DNA of 50,550 bases from an uncultured Prevotella sp. (GCA_945869265.1 CAMBOI010000023.1:1-50550), one strand, 5' to 3'; shown: positions 1 through 11,615, numbered from the stretch's first letter. Numbers and translations: made by a program. Notes: generated by a model not told the origin, from the letters alone.

Positions 1-71
1 GTGCCTAAAAAATGAAGAATTAAATCTGTGATAATAAACTTAATTATTAATCAGTAAAAATCTGTGGAGAA

Positions 72-179
72 ATGACTCAGGAGAATAAATCGAGGCTTAT
101 TAAGTTTCTATGGAATCTTGCCTCAGCAATATTGGCGGCGGTAGGAACCGCACTTGGAGTGAGCTGCGCAGTGGCGTGA
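72..179 (+). CDS. smalltalk-type small protein, 35 aa
   Basis: An ATG at 72 opens 35 codons ending in TGA at 177-179. The protein starts MTQENKSRLIKFLW, continues with a hydrophobic alanine-rich segment (residues about 15-28) and ends near TALGVSCAVA. This layout (a short charged start, one hydrophobic helix, and a C-terminal ALGV-x-C motif) is what I know of the Bacteroidales 'smalltalk protein' family, whose function is unknown. A purine-rich GGAGAA stretch lies just before the ATG. A GC-rich hairpin follows the stop at once. Members often sit near HU-like DNA-binding or amidase genes, but whatever precedes it here is outside the window. The family call rests on recall of its pattern, without any alignment. 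Confidence 0.6.
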   Translation: MTQENKSRLIKFLWNLASAILAAVGTALGVSCAVA

Positions 180-181
180 TG

Positions 182-199
182 TCGGGGCTGATGCCCCGA
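182..199 (+). terminator. hairpin directly after the small gene
   Basis: TCGGGGC (182-188) pairs with GCCCCGA (193-199) around a TGAT loop, three bases after the stop of the 35-codon gene. No T-run follows, only AT-rich sequence, so it may be a 3'-end stabiliser and not a classical terminator. Confidence 0.4.
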
Positions 200-267
200 A
201 ATTAAAGAATTAAAAATTAAAGAAACGAAGTTCGACGAAGTCAATTAAAAAATAAAGTCGCTTCGCG

Positions 268-305
268 AAAAAAATAGGAGTCCCGCGTCATCACGACGCG
301 GGACT
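268..305 (-). terminator. terminator of ddh
   Basis: An 11-bp perfect stem (279-289 with 295-305, arm AGTCCCGCGTC) has a 5-base loop. Read on the minus strand it is followed within a few bases by a run of seven T (plus-strand A at 268-274). It lies about 60 bases beyond the stop of the minus-strand diaminopimelate dehydrogenase gene. Confidence 0.65.
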
Positions 306-364
306 TAAATTATGTGCAAAGGTGTTTGTGCTGTAATATATTCTTTTACTAAAACTATTTTTAA

Positions 365-1264
365 TTATACCAAATGAGAGATGAGCTCCTCGCGGTCGCC
401 TTCGAGATAGTCAACTACGGGAATCTCGATCATGGTGTAGCAACCGGGCTGCTGGCGCATGGAGGCGCGAGCCACATTGACGAGTACCTGACCGGTGAGG
501 GCGGGGTTGTTGATGCTCATGTTGAACTCCAGTCGCTGGTTCTGTGTCTGACCGCTAACGCCCTTGCGAACTAAATTTACACCGTGACCCATATCACGCA
601 CGTCGTCAACGGATGCCACCTGGAACACGTGAGTCTCGTCGTTGGAGAAATATGGGTCGGCCTTGATGGCCTTGGTGACGTCCTCAAGATGATAGCCGTC
701 CTCGAGTTCTACATACACCATGCGGCGGTGAATACCCTCGCCGAGAGGAATAGTCATTGACAGGGCATTCTTGACGCCCTCCTTAGAACGCACGCAAACC
801 GAGTGGCCCATAGACATACCAGGACCGAAGTTGGTGTAGCTCAATCCCTTGGGAGCAAGGCTCTGCATGAGAGTGCGCACAACGGAGTCGGACCCTGGAT
901 CCCATCCTGCGGCAATCACCGACACGGCATTGTGCTCGCGACAGATAGGCATGAGTTCGTTGCGATAGGCGAGTATGCTTGTGTGAATGTCAAAACTATC
1001 AACAGTGTTGATGCCGAGCGGAAGGATTTGCTTGGCAAATTCTGGGCATGAACGGGTGGGGGCGCAGAGGATAGCCACATCCACGTCGTTGAGTTCGCGA
1101 ATGTCCTTCACCACGTCATACTGTGCCAGTTCGGCTGGTTTGTTTTCTGCTCCATTGCGACGCACGATGCCCGCAATCTCGAAATCGTTGGCAGCTTCAA
1201 GTGCCTGGACGGTATAGCGTCCGATGTTGCCGTATCCTACTACGGCTGCTCTGATTTTTTTCAT
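365..1264 (-). CDS. ddh: meso-diaminopimelate D-dehydrogenase
   Basis: A 299-residue NADP-dependent enzyme that makes meso-diaminopimelate in one step from tetrahydrodipicolinate and ammonia, supplying lysine and the peptidoglycan cross-linker. The N-terminus is a Rossmann dinucleotide site (VVGYGNIGR, residues 8-16). CAPTRS (67-72), AAGWDPGSDS (118-127) and NFGPGMSMGHS (145-155) are the family's cofactor- and substrate-binding segments. The length is slightly under the usual 320 or so. The ATG start gives a normal N-terminus and is followed upstream (minus sense) by an AT-rich leader with a possible TAATTTTG element at 1307-1314. It stands alone, divergent from ruvA, with its own terminator. 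Cytoplasmic. I am confident of the family; the alternative, dihydrodipicolinate reductase, is shorter and has different motifs. Confidence 0.93.
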   Translation of the reverse strand: MKKIRAAVVGYGNIGRYTVQALEAANDFEIAGIVRRNGAENKPAELAQYDVVKDIRELNDVDVAILCAPTRSCPEFAKQILPLGINTVDSFDIHTSILAYRNELMPICREHNAVSVIAAGWDPGSDSVVRTLMQSLAPKGLSYTNFGPGMSMGHSVCVRSKEGVKNALSMTIPLGEGIHRRMVYVELEDGYHLEDVTKAIKADPYFSNDETHVFQVASVDDVRDMGHGVNLVRKGVSGQTQNQRLEFNMSINNPALTGQVLVNVARASMRQQPGCYTMIEIPVVDYLEGDREELISHLV

Positions 1265-1466
1265 TTTCTGTATTTCTTTTTTATATTATGTTTGACTTTG
1301 CGGTTGCAAAATTACACATTTTTGGCGAAATACAATGCAAACTGCAAGAAAAAATTAATTTATTAATGCAGATTAGTATAATTCCATATTTTTTTGCCTG
1401 AAAATACAATAATTAGTAAGTAAAATACGTTTTTTTATTTGTAACACATTATTTTATTAGAAAAAG

Positions 1467-2069
1467 ATGATTGAATATATAAAAGGCGAACTAACTGAAC
1501 TCACTCCTGCCATGGCAGTGGTGGAGGCTCACGGAGTGGGATATGCCATGAACATATCCCTCAACACTTATTCTGCCATACAGGGCAAGAAGGAGGTGAA
1601 ACTGTATGCATACGAGGCTATACGCGAGGATGCTCACACGCTATATGGATTTGTAAACAAGAAGGAGCGCGAACTGTTCTTGCTTTTGATCACCGTATCG
1701 GGTGTGGGACCTAACACTGCCCGCATGGTGCTCTCGTCGCTATCACCGTCGGAGCTGTGCAACAGTATCTCCACTGGCAACGAGAGGATGATAAAGGGTG
1801 TGAAGGGAATAGGCTTGAAGACCGCCCAGCGCATCATCGTCGATCTGAAGGACAAGATAGTGGCTCTCGGTATTGCCGACGAGATACCCGTGGGCGGCAG
1901 TATGCAGGTGGCGGTGAACAACCTGGTGAAGGACGAGGCTGTGAGTGCGCTCACCATGCTCGGATTCTCGCCCGCCCCGTCGCAGAAGGTGGTTGTTGAC
2001 ATACTGAAGCAGAAGCCCGACGCTCCTGTGGAGGAGGTCGTGAAACTTGCCTTGAAGCAGATTAAGTGA
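1467..2069 (+). CDS. ruvA: Holliday junction branch migration protein RuvA
   Basis: RuvA (200 aa) binds four-way DNA junctions as a tetramer and loads the RuvB motor during recombinational repair. The N-terminal OB-fold begins [11 protein letters not shown] (residues 1-62). Two helix-hairpin-helix motifs follow, VSGVGPNTA (77-85) and [12 protein letters not shown] (112-123), which contact the junction backbone. The C-terminal domain III (about 150-200, ending [10 protein letters not shown]) is the RuvB-contacting lobe. The length is typical. Its stop overlaps the GTG start of sprA by four bases (GTGA), so the two are probably cotranscribed and translationally coupled. ruvB and ruvC are not in the window. 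Confidence 0.97.
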   Translation: MIEYIKGELTELTPAMAVVEAHGVGYAMNISLNTYSAIQGKKEVKLYAYEAIREDAHTLYGFVNKKERELFLLLITVSGVGPNTARMVLSSLSPSELCNSISTGNERMIKGVKGIGLKTAQRIIVDLKDKIVALGIADEIPVGGSMQVAVNNLVKDEAVSALTMLGFSPAPSQKVVVDILKQKPDAPVEEVVKLALKQIK

Positions 2070-5000
2070 AGCATAAATTGTCGATAGCCCTTGCAACATT
2101 CCTCAGCGTATGCGCATTTGCCATACAGCCGCAGGACGACAAGACGGCCTCCAAAAGGGTCGTCAAGGAGCAGTCTGTCGTTGTAGAAGAGGAGGAGATA
2201 CCCGACTCGTTGCTGAGGGCTCGATGGAAGATACAGAAGACGACACCACTCGACCAGGGCGACCTCAGCCGATCGCCCCTCGACCTCTCGATGCCCGACA
2301 ATATCAAGCAGGAGGTGGTGTATGATGACTCGATGAACGTATATCTCGTGGGATCGAAGATTGGCGACTCGTATCTCAACACCCCGATGATGATGACTCC
2401 TGAGGAATATCGAAAATGGAGCGAGAAGAAGGCGTTGGGGGAATTCTTCAAGAACAAGAACGCAGAGGAATTTGAGCGCAAGGGTAAGGAGAAATTCGAC
2501 TTCTCGGACATGCACTTTGACTTGGGACCTGCAGAGAAGATATTCGGACCGGGAGGCGTGAGGGTGAAGACACAGGGAACAGCCGAACTAAAGCTCGGTA
2601 TCAACAAGAAGAGTGTGGACAACCCGTCGTTGCCCCAACGCAACCGCAAAACCACGGCATTTGACTTCGACGAGAAGGTAAACCTCAACGTGACGGGAAA
2701 GGTGGGCGACAAGGTGAACATGAGCCTGAACTACAACACCGATGCCACCTTCGACTTCGACACCAAGAACATCAAACTGAAATATGAGGGTAAGGAAGAC
2801 GAGATCATAAAACTTGTGGAGGCGGGAAATGTGTCGTTTCCATCCAACTCGTCGTTGGTGCGTGGAGCATCGTCGCTCTTCGGTGTGCGCACCGACATGC
2901 AATTCGGCAAACTGAAGCTGCAGACGGTGGTGTCGCAAAAGAAATCAACGTCGAAGTCGGTGACATCCAAGGGCGGTGCGCAGACAACTCCCTTTGAGCT
3001 CAACGTGGCTGACTATGAGGAAAACCGCCACTTCTTCCTGAGCCACTATTTCCGCGAGAGATACGACAAGGCAATGTCAACACTGCCCAACATCACCACG
3101 GGCATCAAGATAACAAGAGTGGAGATATGGGTGACAAACAAGACTTCCACCACATCCAACACCCGAAATATCGTGGCTCTTGCCGACCTGGGCGAGGGGC
3201 GCCATGTGGGTAACACCATCTGGGGAGGACAGGGCGACGTGGCACCGAGCAACAACGCCAACAACGAATATTACGCCATGACCCACGACTATGCCGCCGC
3301 ACGCGACATCGACCAGACGAACACCGTGCTCGACGCCATAGCGGGATTCAGGGGAGGAGTGGATTATGAGAAGGTGCAGAGTGCGCGACTGCTCTCGTCG
3401 TCGGAATATACTGTCAACACGGCATTGGGATATGTGAGTCTTAAATCATCGCTGCAAACCGACCAGGTGCTTGCGGTGGCATACGAATACACCTACGGCG
3501 GAGTGACATACCAAGTGGGAGAGTTTGCCTCTGACAACAATAATACCGCCGAGGCGATCTTTGTAAAATCGCTGAAGAACACGGGTAATACGCCGATGAT
3601 GGCCAACTGGCGACTGATGATGAAGAATGTGTATTACCTGGCGCAGACGGTGGAAAAAAGCAACTTCCGCCTCGACGTGAAATACCAGAGTGACACCACG
3701 GGAGTGTATCTCACATATATCCCCGAACCGCAGACGAAGAACACCATGCTCATAAGAGCCCTGGGCGCCGACCGACTCGACAACAACAACAAGGCCAATC
3801 CCAACGGATACTTCGACTATGTGGAGGGATATACCGTGAGCAACGGACGAGTGTTCTTCCCCAAGGCCGAACCGTTTGGACAATATCTCAAAGACTATCT
3901 CGTGACAAAGGGCGTGAGTGCCGACAAGGCAGAGAAATATGCCTTCACCGAACTATACGACACCACCAAGACGGCGGCAAAGCAGATAGCCGAGAAAAAC
4001 AAGTATCAGTTGACGGGACAATACAAGGGTTCGTCGGCGGGAGTAATCTCGCTCGGAGCATACAACGTGCCACGAGGCTCGGTGGTGGTGACGGCAGGAG
4101 GAGTGACCCTGACCGAGGGCAGCGACTACTCGGTGGATTACTCGGCGGGCGAGGTGACCATACTCAACCAGAGCATCATCGACGCCGGAACATCGGTGAA
4201 CGTGTCGTTGGAGAGCAACACCGACTACGGTATGCAGCGTAAGACCCTCTATGGCATCAACTGGGAGTATGACTTCTCGAAGAACTTCCAACTCAGCGGA
4301 ACGCTGCAGAAGGTGCACGAGCAGCCGCTTACATCCAAGGTGGCTATGGGTAGCGAACCGCTCAACAACACCCTGTGGGGACTAAACATCAACTGGAAGC
4401 AGGAGACGCAGTGGCTCACCGACATGCTCGACAAACTGCCATTCCTGCATCTGACACAACCGTCGCACATCTCGTTCACGGGTGAGTTTGCGCAACTTAT
4501 AGCTGGTCAGGCAAGCGGTGTGCAGGACGATGCCTCGTATATCGACGACTTCGAGAACACGAAGAACGGTATCGACGTGTCGTCGCCAAAGTCGTGGGTG
4601 CTGTCGAGCGTGCCGTCGATGTTTGCCGAGAGTTCGGACAAAACAACACTGGCAAGCGGATATAACAGGGCACAGATGGCATGGTACACCATCGACCCGC
4701 TGTTTACCTATCGCTCGTCGTCGCTCACACCGGCACATATCAAGAGCGACCTCGAACAGCTTTCCAACCACTATGTGCGCGAGATATACGTAAGCGAACT
4801 ATATCCAAAACGCCAGCAGAGCACATATAGCGGTGCCACATCAACACTGTCGATACTCAATCTCGCCTATTATCCCGAAGAGCGAGGACCATATAACTTC
4901 TCAACCAACCTCAATGCCGACGGTTCGCTGCCCATGCCCGAGAAGAAATGGGCGGGAATGATGCGCAAGCTCGACACCAACGACTTTGAGCAGGCGAACA

Positions 5001-8000
5001 TCGAATATGTGGAGTTCTGGCTTCTCGACCCCTTTATTTATTCGCGCAACAGTGTAGAGGCATCGAAATACGGCGGCGACCTGTATATCAACCTCGGAGA
5101 GATAAGCGAGGACATACTGCGCGACGGAAAGAAATATTATGAGAGCGGAATGCCGGTGGACGGCACGAGCAGCTACACCACCACGCAATGGGGAAAGATA
5201 CCCGTGCAGGCAACGCAGACATACGCCTTCGCCACCACCACAGGGTCGAGGGAGAAGCAGGACGTGGGACTCAACGGACTTACCGACGAGGAGGAGCGAG
5301 CATTCGCCCCCTATCAGGACTTCAACTCATACGTGCAGACACTCGCCAACGACAGTATTAAGAACGCATGGATGACCGACCCTGCCAACGACGACTATCA
5401 TTACAGTCGCGGACGCGACCTCGACGACCGCAAGGCTTCTATCCTTGAGAGATACAAGCGTATCAACAACCCACAGGGCAACTCGCCCGACAACGACAAC
5501 AACACTGAGTCGTATGACACATCATACAAGACAACGCCCGACGTGGAGGATATCAACCAAGACTATACGCTCAACGAATATGAGCGATATTATCAATATA
5601 GGGTGAGTCTGCGCCCCGAAGACCTCGACGAGAGTAGGGTGGGACAGAACTACCTTGCAGAGATACGTGAGGCATCGGCAACACTGCGCAACGGCAACAA
5701 GGAGAACGTGAAGTGGTATAAGTTCCGAATACCGCTTAACTCGCCCGACCGCGAAAAAGTGGGATCTATCAGCGACCTGTCGAGCATAAGATTCATGAGA
5801 ATGTTCCTCACGGGATGGCAGAAACCGATAGTGCTGAGATTCGGTAGTCTTGACCTCGTGCGTGGCGAATGGCGCACATACGAGCAGAACCTCTCTACTG
5901 CAGCCACCACATCCACCGGCGAACTCGAAACAACAAATATCAACATCGAGGAGCACACCGACAAGTTGCCGGTGAACTATGTGCTGCCGCCGGGAATAAG
6001 TCGTGTGACCGACCCCTCGCAACCGCAACTCGTGGAGGACAACGAGCAGGCACTGGGATTCATCGTAAAGCAGTTGGCCAAGGGTGAGGCAAAGGCGGTG
6101 TATAAGAACACCAACCTCGACTTGCGCCAATACAAGCGACTGCAGATGTTTGTGCATGCCAACGCCATGCAGCAGAACACCACCAACCTGCAGGACAACC
6201 AGTTGGCCATCTTCGTGCGACTGGGAAGCGACTACAAGAGCAACTACTATGAATACGAGATACCACTGAAGCTCACACCCGAGAACCACTATAGCGACTC
6301 GCACGAGGGAAGAGTGGCAGTGTGGCCGGAGGAGAACATGCTCGACATACCGCTTGATAAGTTTACTACCATCAAGAAGGAACGCAACAAGCAGAAGGCT
6401 GCCGGACAAGCCGCATACGTGCAGGCATATTCAGAATACGACCCCGACAAGCCCAACAACAAAATCACCGTTATGGGAAATCCGTCGCTCGGTGAGGTGA
6501 AGACGATGATCATCGGAGTGAGAAACATATCCAACGCTCCTAAGTCGGGTGAGGTGTGGGTGAACGAAATGCGCCTCAAGGAGTTTAACAACAAGGGAGG
6601 ATGGGCAGCTGCCGGTACGCTCAACATGCAGCTCTCCGACTTTGCCACCGTCAACCTTGCGGGTAAGATAATGACCGACGGATTTGGCGGCCTTGAGGAG
6701 GGAGTGGCACAACGCTCCACCGACGACTACAAGACATACAGTCTTACTGCCAACTTCGAGCTCGGAAAGTTCTTCCCCGACAAGGCGAAGGTCACTATAC
6801 CTTTATATTATAGTATAACCAAGGAGGAGACATCGCCGAGATATAATCCTCTCGACACCGACATGGAACTCGACGACGCCCTCGAAGCCATGGGGTCGAA
6901 GCACGAGAGAGACTCGCTAAAGTCGATAGCCGTCACACGTTCCACAACGACCAACTTCTCGCTGTCGAACGTGAGGGTGGGCATCAAGACCAAGCGCCAT
7001 CCTATGCCCTACGATCCTGCCAACTTCTCATTCAGCTATAGTCATAGTCACCGATTCACATCGGGAGAGACAACGGTGTGGGAAACAGACGACCAATGGC
7101 GAGGGGCGTTCAACTATACATACAGTCCGGTGTATAAGACCTACGAGCCATTCAAGAAACTAAAGGGCAAGAGCAAATGGAACAATTTCCCCAAGGCGTT
7201 AGGTCTTAACTATCTGCCGCAGAATATCTCATTCAACACCGAGATTATGCGCAACTACTATGAACTGCAGGAGCGCGACCTTAGCAATGCCATCGACTCG
7301 AAGTTGCCGCTCACGTTTAGCGAGCAATTCCTGTGGAACCGTGAGTTCTCAATACGTTGGGACCTCACCAAGAACCTGCACATGAATTTCCAGAGTGCCA
7401 CACACGCAGAGATAGAGGAACCATACACCCCAATCAACAAAGACCTCTATCCCGAGCAGTATCAGGCATGGAAGGACTCGGTGTGGCAGAGTGTGAAGTC
7501 GTGGGGACGCCCGCTCGACTATCAGCAGACATTCCAGGCGTCATATAAGTTGCCGCTCAACAAGATGCCTATCTTCGATTGGCTCAACGCCGACGCAAGT
7601 TATAATGCCACCTATTCGTGGGTGCGTGGTACAGAACTAGACGACGGAACGTCGCTTGGCAACACCATCAGCAACAACCGCAACTTCAACATCAACTCGC
7701 AGTGGAATCTCGAGACTCTCTACAACCATATACCCTTCCTCAAGAAGGTGAACGAGAGATTCAAGAAATCATCATCACGCTCAAAGGCTAAGGTGGTGAA
7801 TACTCGAGCAAAGGCAGATAGTTCAGGAAAATCAGGAAAGTCGGATAATACAGGAAAATCGGGTAATAAGACAAAAACTCCCGAGGAGAAGCTGCTTCCC
7901 CTAAATAAGAACACCTTCCAGAAGGAGATAGCCCTCAAACCCGACACCACACTTACCGTAAACCACGGCAAGAAGTCGAAGCGTCTTATCGTCAAGGCAA

Positions 8001-9568
8001 AGACCAAGGACGGGCACGACTATCCGGTGAAATACAAGGTGATTGACGACAACAAGATTCTCATAAAGAACATGGACACGGTGAAGGTGATGCTGAGCGT
8101 GACAGCCAAACCGGCTATCGACACCAAGTGGTGGTATAAGCCTGCGCAGTCGGTGGCTAATTTCCTCATGATGGTGCGCAGTGTAAGTTTCACCTATCGC
8201 AACCAGTTTAGCATGTCGCTTCCGGGATTCATCCCTGATGCAGGCGATGCCTTCGGACAGCGCAACAGTGGTGGGGCGATGGCACCGGGATTGGGCTTTG
8301 CCTTCGGACTTACGGGCGACGACTTCATCCGCAAGAGCTACGACCGCGGATGGTTGTTGGCTAATGACAGTGTGGCTACTCCCGCCACCACCAACTCCAC
8401 AGAGGACCTGCAGGTGAGGATGACGCTGCAACCTATCCCTGACATGAAGATCGACCTCTCGGCGAGTCGCACCGTCAATAAGGCGAAGAGCATACAGTAT
8501 ATGTATGAGGGTATGCCCACGACACATAGCGGTTCGTTTACGATGACAACGATGAGCCTGAAGAGTGCACTTGAGGGTATGGGCAATGCCAATAATGGTT
8601 ATCGCTCGAAGTCGTTTGAGAGGTTCTGCGCCTCGATAGCATCATTCCGCGACCGTGTGCAGGCACGCTATGCCGGTATCGACGGGGCAGGGGAGGTGAA
8701 GCCTTATAGCGGCGATGTGCTCATCCCGGCTTTCCTCAATGCCTATACGTCGAGCGGTGGAGGAAAGCTCGACATCTTCCCCACGCTTCGCCGGATGTTG
8801 CCCAACTGGACACTGAGATATAGCGGACTTGGCAAGTTGCCGTGGTTTAGTGATACGTTTAAGAGCTTCAATATCAATCACGGATATAAGTCGGTGTTTG
8901 CCGTGGGAAGCTATGCCTCCTACAGCACCTATCGCGAGTATATGGACGGACTTGGATATATCACCGATGCCACTACTGGCGAGGCAGTGCCCTCGTCGAT
9001 GTACAACGTATCTACGGTGAGCATCAATGAGTCGTTTGCCCCTCTCTTTGGTATCGACTTCACCATGCAGAACAACTTGACGGGCAAGATAGAATACCGT
9101 ACCACGCGCGTACTCTCGCTGAGCATGACGAGTGTGCAGGTGAACGAGTCGCTAAGCAAGGACTGGGTGATTGGTGTGGGATATAAGGTGAGCAACTTCA
9201 ACCTCTTCGGCGGCAACACCTCGCGCAAGATAAAGAAGACACAAAAAGGGGCGAAGGCAAATGAAAACGCCACGAAAACCACCAATCGTAGTTCTCGCGG
9301 CGTCAATCACGACCTTAATCTTCGTCTTGATATCTCATTGCGCAAGCAGGCTGCCATCACTCGCGACATTGCCACTGTCACATCATCGGCATCGAGTGGC
9401 AATTCGGCATTCAAACTCTCGTTTATGGCAGATTACACACTCTCGCGCTTGCTTACATTGTCGGCATATTATGATCGTCAAACCAACAAACCACTGCTCT
9501 CATCCAGCAGTTATCCTACAACCACTCAGGACTTTGGCGTGAGTGTGAAGTTCTCGTTGACGAGATAA
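2066..9568 (+). CDS. sprA: SprA, outer-membrane translocon of the type IX secretion system
   Basis: A 2500-residue protein matching SprA, the very large beta-barrel that forms the protein-conducting channel of the Bacteroidota type IX secretion (gliding/Por) system. The start is GTG at 2066, overlapping the ruvA stop; it gives a clean signal peptide ([19 protein letters not shown], residues 1-19), which supports this choice. Recognisable segments are the N-terminal [17 protein letters not shown] region, the [19 protein letters not shown] segment near residue 150, long aromatic-rich strand repeats, and a C-terminal beta strand ending [12 protein letters not shown] lysine/serine-rich low-complexity stretch (about residues 1900-1945, with [18 protein letters not shown]) and a second lysine-rich loop near 2390 look like lineage-specific insertions. 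No other T9SS gene or CTD cargo is visible in the window. Confidence 0.95.
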   Translation: MKHKLSIALATFLSVCAFAIQPQDDKTASKRVVKEQSVVVEEEEIPDSLLRARWKIQKTTPLDQGDLSRSPLDLSMPDNIKQEVVYDDSMNVYLVGSKIGDSYLNTPMMMTPEEYRKWSEKKALGEFFKNKNAEEFERKGKEKFDFSDMHFDLGPAEKIFGPGGVRVKTQGTAELKLGINKKSVDNPSLPQRNRKTTAFDFDEKVNLNVTGKVGDKVNMSLNYNTDATFDFDTKNIKLKYEGKEDEIIKLVEAGNVSFPSNSSLVRGASSLFGVRTDMQFGKLKLQTVVSQKKSTSKSVTSKGGAQTTPFELNVADYEENRHFFLSHYFRERYDKAMSTLPNITTGIKITRVEIWVTNKTSTTSNTRNIVALADLGEGRHVGNTIWGGQGDVAPSNNANNEYYAMTHDYAAARDIDQTNTVLDAIAGFRGGVDYEKVQSARLLSSSEYTVNTALGYVSLKSSLQTDQVLAVAYEYTYGGVTYQVGEFASDNNNTAEAIFVKSLKNTGNTPMMANWRLMMKNVYYLAQTVEKSNFRLDVKYQSDTTGVYLTYIPEPQTKNTMLIRALGADRLDNNNKANPNGYFDYVEGYTVSNGRVFFPKAEPFGQYLKDYLVTKGVSADKAEKYAFTELYDTTKTAAKQIAEKNKYQLTGQYKGSSAGVISLGAYNVPRGSVVVTAGGVTLTEGSDYSVDYSAGEVTILNQSIIDAGTSVNVSLESNTDYGMQRKTLYGINWEYDFSKNFQLSGTLQKVHEQPLTSKVAMGSEPLNNTLWGLNINWKQETQWLTDMLDKLPFLHLTQPSHISFTGEFAQLIAGQASGVQDDASYIDDFENTKNGIDVSSPKSWVLSSVPSMFAESSDKTTLASGYNRAQMAWYTIDPLFTYRSSSLTPAHIKSDLEQLSNHYVREIYVSELYPKRQQSTYSGATSTLSILNLAYYPEERGPYNFSTNLNADGSLPMPEKKWAGMMRKLDTNDFEQANIEYVEFWLLDPFIYSRNSVEASKYGGDLYINLGEISEDILRDGKKYYESGMPVDGTSSYTTTQWGKIPVQATQTYAFATTTGSREKQDVGLNGLTDEEERAFAPYQDFNSYVQTLANDSIKNAWMTDPANDDYHYSRGRDLDDRKASILERYKRINNPQGNSPDNDNNTESYDTSYKTTPDVEDINQDYTLNEYERYYQYRVSLRPEDLDESRVGQNYLAEIREASATLRNGNKENVKWYKFRIPLNSPDREKVGSISDLSSIRFMRMFLTGWQKPIVLRFGSLDLVRGEWRTYEQNLSTAATTSTGELETTNINIEEHTDKLPVNYVLPPGISRVTDPSQPQLVEDNEQALGFIVKQLAKGEAKAVYKNTNLDLRQYKRLQMFVHANAMQQNTTNLQDNQLAIFVRLGSDYKSNYYEYEIPLKLTPENHYSDSHEGRVAVWPEENMLDIPLDKFTTIKKERNKQKAAGQAAYVQAYSEYDPDKPNNKITVMGNPSLGEVKTMIIGVRNISNAPKSGEVWVNEMRLKEFNNKGGWAAAGTLNMQLSDFATVNLAGKIMTDGFGGLEEGVAQRSTDDYKTYSLTANFELGKFFPDKAKVTIPLYYSITKEETSPRYNPLDTDMELDDALEAMGSKHERDSLKSIAVTRSTTTNFSLSNVRVGIKTKRHPMPYDPANFSFSYSHSHRFTSGETTVWETDDQWRGAFNYTYSPVYKTYEPFKKLKGKSKWNNFPKALGLNYLPQNISFNTEIMRNYYELQERDLSNAIDSKLPLTFSEQFLWNREFSIRWDLTKNLHMNFQSATHAEIEEPYTPINKDLYPEQYQAWKDSVWQSVKSWGRPLDYQQTFQASYKLPLNKMPIFDWLNADASYNATYSWVRGTELDDGTSLGNTISNNRNFNINSQWNLETLYNHIPFLKKVNERFKKSSSRSKAKVVNTRAKADSSGKSGKSDNTGKSGNKTKTPEEKLLPLNKNTFQKEIALKPDTTLTVNHGKKSKRLIVKAKTKDGHDYPVKYKVIDDNKILIKNMDTVKVMLSVTAKPAIDTKWWYKPAQSVANFLMMVRSVSFTYRNQFSMSLPGFIPDAGDAFGQRNSGGAMAPGLGFAFGLTGDDFIRKSYDRGWLLANDSVATPATTNSTEDLQVRMTLQPIPDMKIDLSASRTVNKAKSIQYMYEGMPTTHSGSFTMTTMSLKSALEGMGNANNGYRSKSFERFCASIASFRDRVQARYAGIDGAGEVKPYSGDVLIPAFLNAYTSSGGGKLDIFPTLRRMLPNWTLRYSGLGKLPWFSDTFKSFNINHGYKSVFAVGSYASYSTYREYMDGLGYITDATTGEAVPSSMYNVSTVSINESFAPLFGIDFTMQNNLTGKIEYRTTRVLSLSMTSVQVNESLSKDWVIGVGYKVSNFNLFGGNTSRKIKKTQKGAKANENATKTTNRSSRGVNHDLNLRLDISLRKQAAITRDIATVTSSASSGNSAFKLSFMADYTLSRLLTLSAYYDRQTNKPLLSSSSYPTTTQDFGVSVKFSLTR

Positions 9569-9571
9569 TAC

Positions 9572-9603
9572 GTTGCAGCGTTGCAGCGTTGCAGCGTTGC
9601 AGT
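9572..9603. repeat. GTTGCAGC tandem repeat, four units
   Basis: Three exact copies of the octamer GTTGCAGC (9572-9595) and a fourth with one change (GTTGCAGT, 9596-9603) fill the short gap between the convergent sprA and outer-membrane protein genes. The last unit can pair with GCAAC downstream to form a weak hairpin. Confidence 0.85.
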
Positions 9604-9623
9604 GCATTAAATGCAACCTCGGA

Positions 9624-10730
9624 TTACCACAGACGACGTGAAATGCGAAGGCTGATGACGGGATATACCTTGAACGACTTGAGAACATCCACGTAGTCGC
9701 CCACCTTGCCGCCAATGTTGCGCACATCCTTGGCAAGGTTAACCTCGCGCTTGACGTATATCTCCTTGGCTTGGCGCACCTGCCTTTCTTCAAATACTCC
9801 AGGTCTAACTTCTACCATTCCCATACCATCGTCGAATCCAGCATACTGTGTGGCAGTGACAAGCACCTGTGGCGTACCTCCCCAGAACATCAGTCCGGCA
9901 TCGAAGGATATCTGATATCGGTCGTCGTTCTTTAGCAGGCGACCTCCATAACCAAATCCGAGGTAAGGACGGAAACTGTTGACCTTCACCTTGGCTATCA
10001 TCATGTTGTTTTCGTCGGGTTCCACATAACATGGCTCGCCCGTATCCTTGTATTCGCCCAACTGCACCTTCATTCTGCCGTAGCTCTTGAATTTGTCGTA
10101 TATCTCCTGGTCGGCATACAAATCCTGTCCGCCCATCGACATGTAGGGAGTCTCGAAGTCGGAGAAGAGATTGTGGTAGGATGTCACCACGCGGTCGTAG
10201 AGATTGTTGTAGAACGACGTGGACACGAGCGATGTGGCGTCATATATGGCATTCTCGGCATAGGCTATGCGCGAGGGACCCCAATAGAATCCACCAGTGA
10301 CGTGCCAGTTCTTGTTGCGGAACGGGGTGACATCCACGAGGAACTTAAAATTCTGGAACTTTGGAGTGCCCACCATGTCCACCTCCTTATCCACGGTGGT
10401 GCCTATCATGTCGTGGAGCATGCCCGAGAGGCGGTCGAACTGTTCGTCACGCTCTGCTGGGGTCATCGACTCGTCGCCAGCCTCGAATCCGAAGTGCATT
10501 GTGGCATTGAAGCGTGGCATGTAGGTGAAACCGGCACGCACATTCACCCAGTTCTTGACAACAGGGGTAGAGAGGTCGAGACCTATACCGTCAGTGCCAA
10601 GGGTTACACCGAGGTCGAGGTGCTTAATTATCTTATTGCTTGTCTGATTGCTTTCGCCAAACGTATCCTGTGCGCAAGCGATGTTCGTCGCCATGGCAAT
10701 AGCCGCTGCGATGGTGATGATTTTTTTCAT
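9624..10730 (-). CDS. putative outer-membrane beta-barrel protein
   Basis: A 368-residue exported protein of unknown function. The N-terminus MKKIITIAAAIAMATNIACAQ is a signal peptide with a plausible cleavage after ACA (residue 20). The mature part is rich in aromatic and alternating hydrophobic residues: LDLGVTLGTDGIGLDLSTPV near residue 40, FRPYLGFGYGGRLL near 255, YQISFDAGLMFWGG near 275. It ends in RISRRLW, an aromatic C-terminal residue usual for outer-membrane barrels. A potential TSS lies 35 bases before the ATG, below a full promoter. It is convergent with sprA, and I see no evidence that it works with T9SS. I cannot name a closer family. Confidence 0.7.
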   Translation of the reverse strand: MKKIITIAAAIAMATNIACAQDTFGESNQTSNKIIKHLDLGVTLGTDGIGLDLSTPVVKNWVNVRAGFTYMPRFNATMHFGFEAGDESMTPAERDEQFDRLSGMLHDMIGTTVDKEVDMVGTPKFQNFKFLVDVTPFRNKNWHVTGGFYWGPSRIAYAENAIYDATSLVSTSFYNNLYDRVVTSYHNLFSDFETPYMSMGGQDLYADQEIYDKFKSYGRMKVQLGEYKDTGEPCYVEPDENNMMIAKVKVNSFRPYLGFGYGGRLLKNDDRYQISFDAGLMFWGGTPQVLVTATQYAGFDDGMGMVEVRPGVFEERQVRQAKEIYVKREVNLAKDVRNIGGKVGDYVDVLKSFKVYPVISLRISRRLW

Positions 10731-10771
10731 TTTACCTTATTATATAATATAAACAATTAATAAATCGGCTG

Positions 10772-10802
10772 CAAAATTAATCATTTAATTTGAATATGCA
10801 AA
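10772..10802 (-). promoter_or_regulatory. promoter of the outer-membrane protein gene
   Basis: In minus-strand sense TTTG (10802-10799) is followed after 19 bases by TAATTTTG (10779-10772), the Bacteroidota -33/-7 pair. The gene's ATG lies about 40 bases downstream. Confidence 0.7.
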
Positions 10803-10836
10803 GAAAAAGGGAGAAAAATCGCATATTTGCAGCAAG

Positions 10837-11583
10837 TTAGGACAGAAAACCCTGCCGGCGGAGTGCCTTGAGCATACCTTCGGACATGGCTATATTGTCC
10901 TTGCGCGTATAGCGGATGTCGGTGAATATCTGCGCGAGCGTCTGCTTGTTGTTGATACGCACAAACTCGCGGTTTTCCTCCAGAGCCTCCTTCGGTCCGT
11001 AGTATTCGTCGATGGCTGCGGGGGTATATGGCTTGTAGGTCTCCTCGTGCACGAATGAGGCGAGCGGCAGGCGGTCGGTGAGTGCGGGCTCCTCGTCAGG
11101 CCATCCCAAGGTGAGTGTGGCTACGGGCATAACAAGCTCGGGCAACTGCAAGGCATCGATGATCATGTCGGGCATATATACTGTTGTGCCGAGGAAGCAA
11201 AGACCGAGTCCCGCCTCTTCAGCCAAGCAGCAGAAGGTCTGGGTGAAGAGCAATGCGTCGGTAGAGGCATTGATGAATGAGAGGAAATTGTCATATCCGG
11301 GGTCGGCATTGCGCTGCATGCACCAGTCGGTGGCGCGTCGGAAGTCGGCGCAGATGGTGAGCACCACGGGTGCCGAGGTGACCATCGGTTGATTGAAGTG
11401 AGCGGGCGCGAGTGCCTTCTTGCCCTCGTCGGAGCGTGTTACGACAACACTGTAAAGTTGCATGTTTCCCATCGTTTGGGTGCGTGATGCTTGCACAAGA
11501 AGTTTGTCGAGTAATTCCTTCTCAACGTCTTTTGTTGAATATTTGCGTATAGTACGCCTTGTCATAATATTGTTCATATTCAT
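10837..11583 (-). CDS. nitroreductase family protein (FMN/NAD(P)H oxidoreductase)
   Basis: A 248-residue flavoprotein of the nitroreductase fold. RRTIRKYS near the start (residues about 9-16) is the typical FMN-phosphate-binding entry motif. The central AEEAGLGLCFLGT segment (about 137-149) and the LTLGWPDEEP segment near 180 are also family hallmarks. It is predicted to reduce nitro, quinone or flavin substrates with NAD(P)H in the cytoplasm; the physiological substrate cannot be told. Three closely spaced ATG codons (11583, 11577, 11565) are possible starts; the most upstream is given here. It is divergently arranged with nrdJ across a 150-bp region holding both -7 elements and inverted repeats. 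Confidence 0.85.
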   Translation of the reverse strand: MNMNNIMTRRTIRKYSTKDVEKELLDKLLVQASRTQTMGNMQLYSVVVTRSDEGKKALAPAHFNQPMVTSAPVVLTICADFRRATDWCMQRNADPGYDNFLSFINASTDALLFTQTFCCLAEEAGLGLCFLGTTVYMPDMIIDALQLPELVMPVATLTLGWPDEEPALTDRLPLASFVHEETYKPYTPAAIDEYYGPKEALEENREFVRINNKQTLAQIFTDIRYTRKDNIAMSEGMLKALRRQGFLS

Positions 11584-11607
11584 TGATATAATTAACTAAT
11601 TCGGCTG

Positions 11608-11615
11608 CAAAGGTA
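11608..11615 (-). promoter_or_regulatory. -7 element for the nitroreductase gene
   Basis: CAAAGGTA on the plus strand reads TACCTTTG on the minus strand, about 25 bases before the gene's first ATG. No exact TTTG is seen at the -33 spacing (TTTTC instead). Confidence 0.6.

Noticed and set aside
5522..6409. 295-codon minus-strand frame inside sprA
   Set aside because: Codon bias of sprA leaves the opposite frame open. The protein has no recognisable features.
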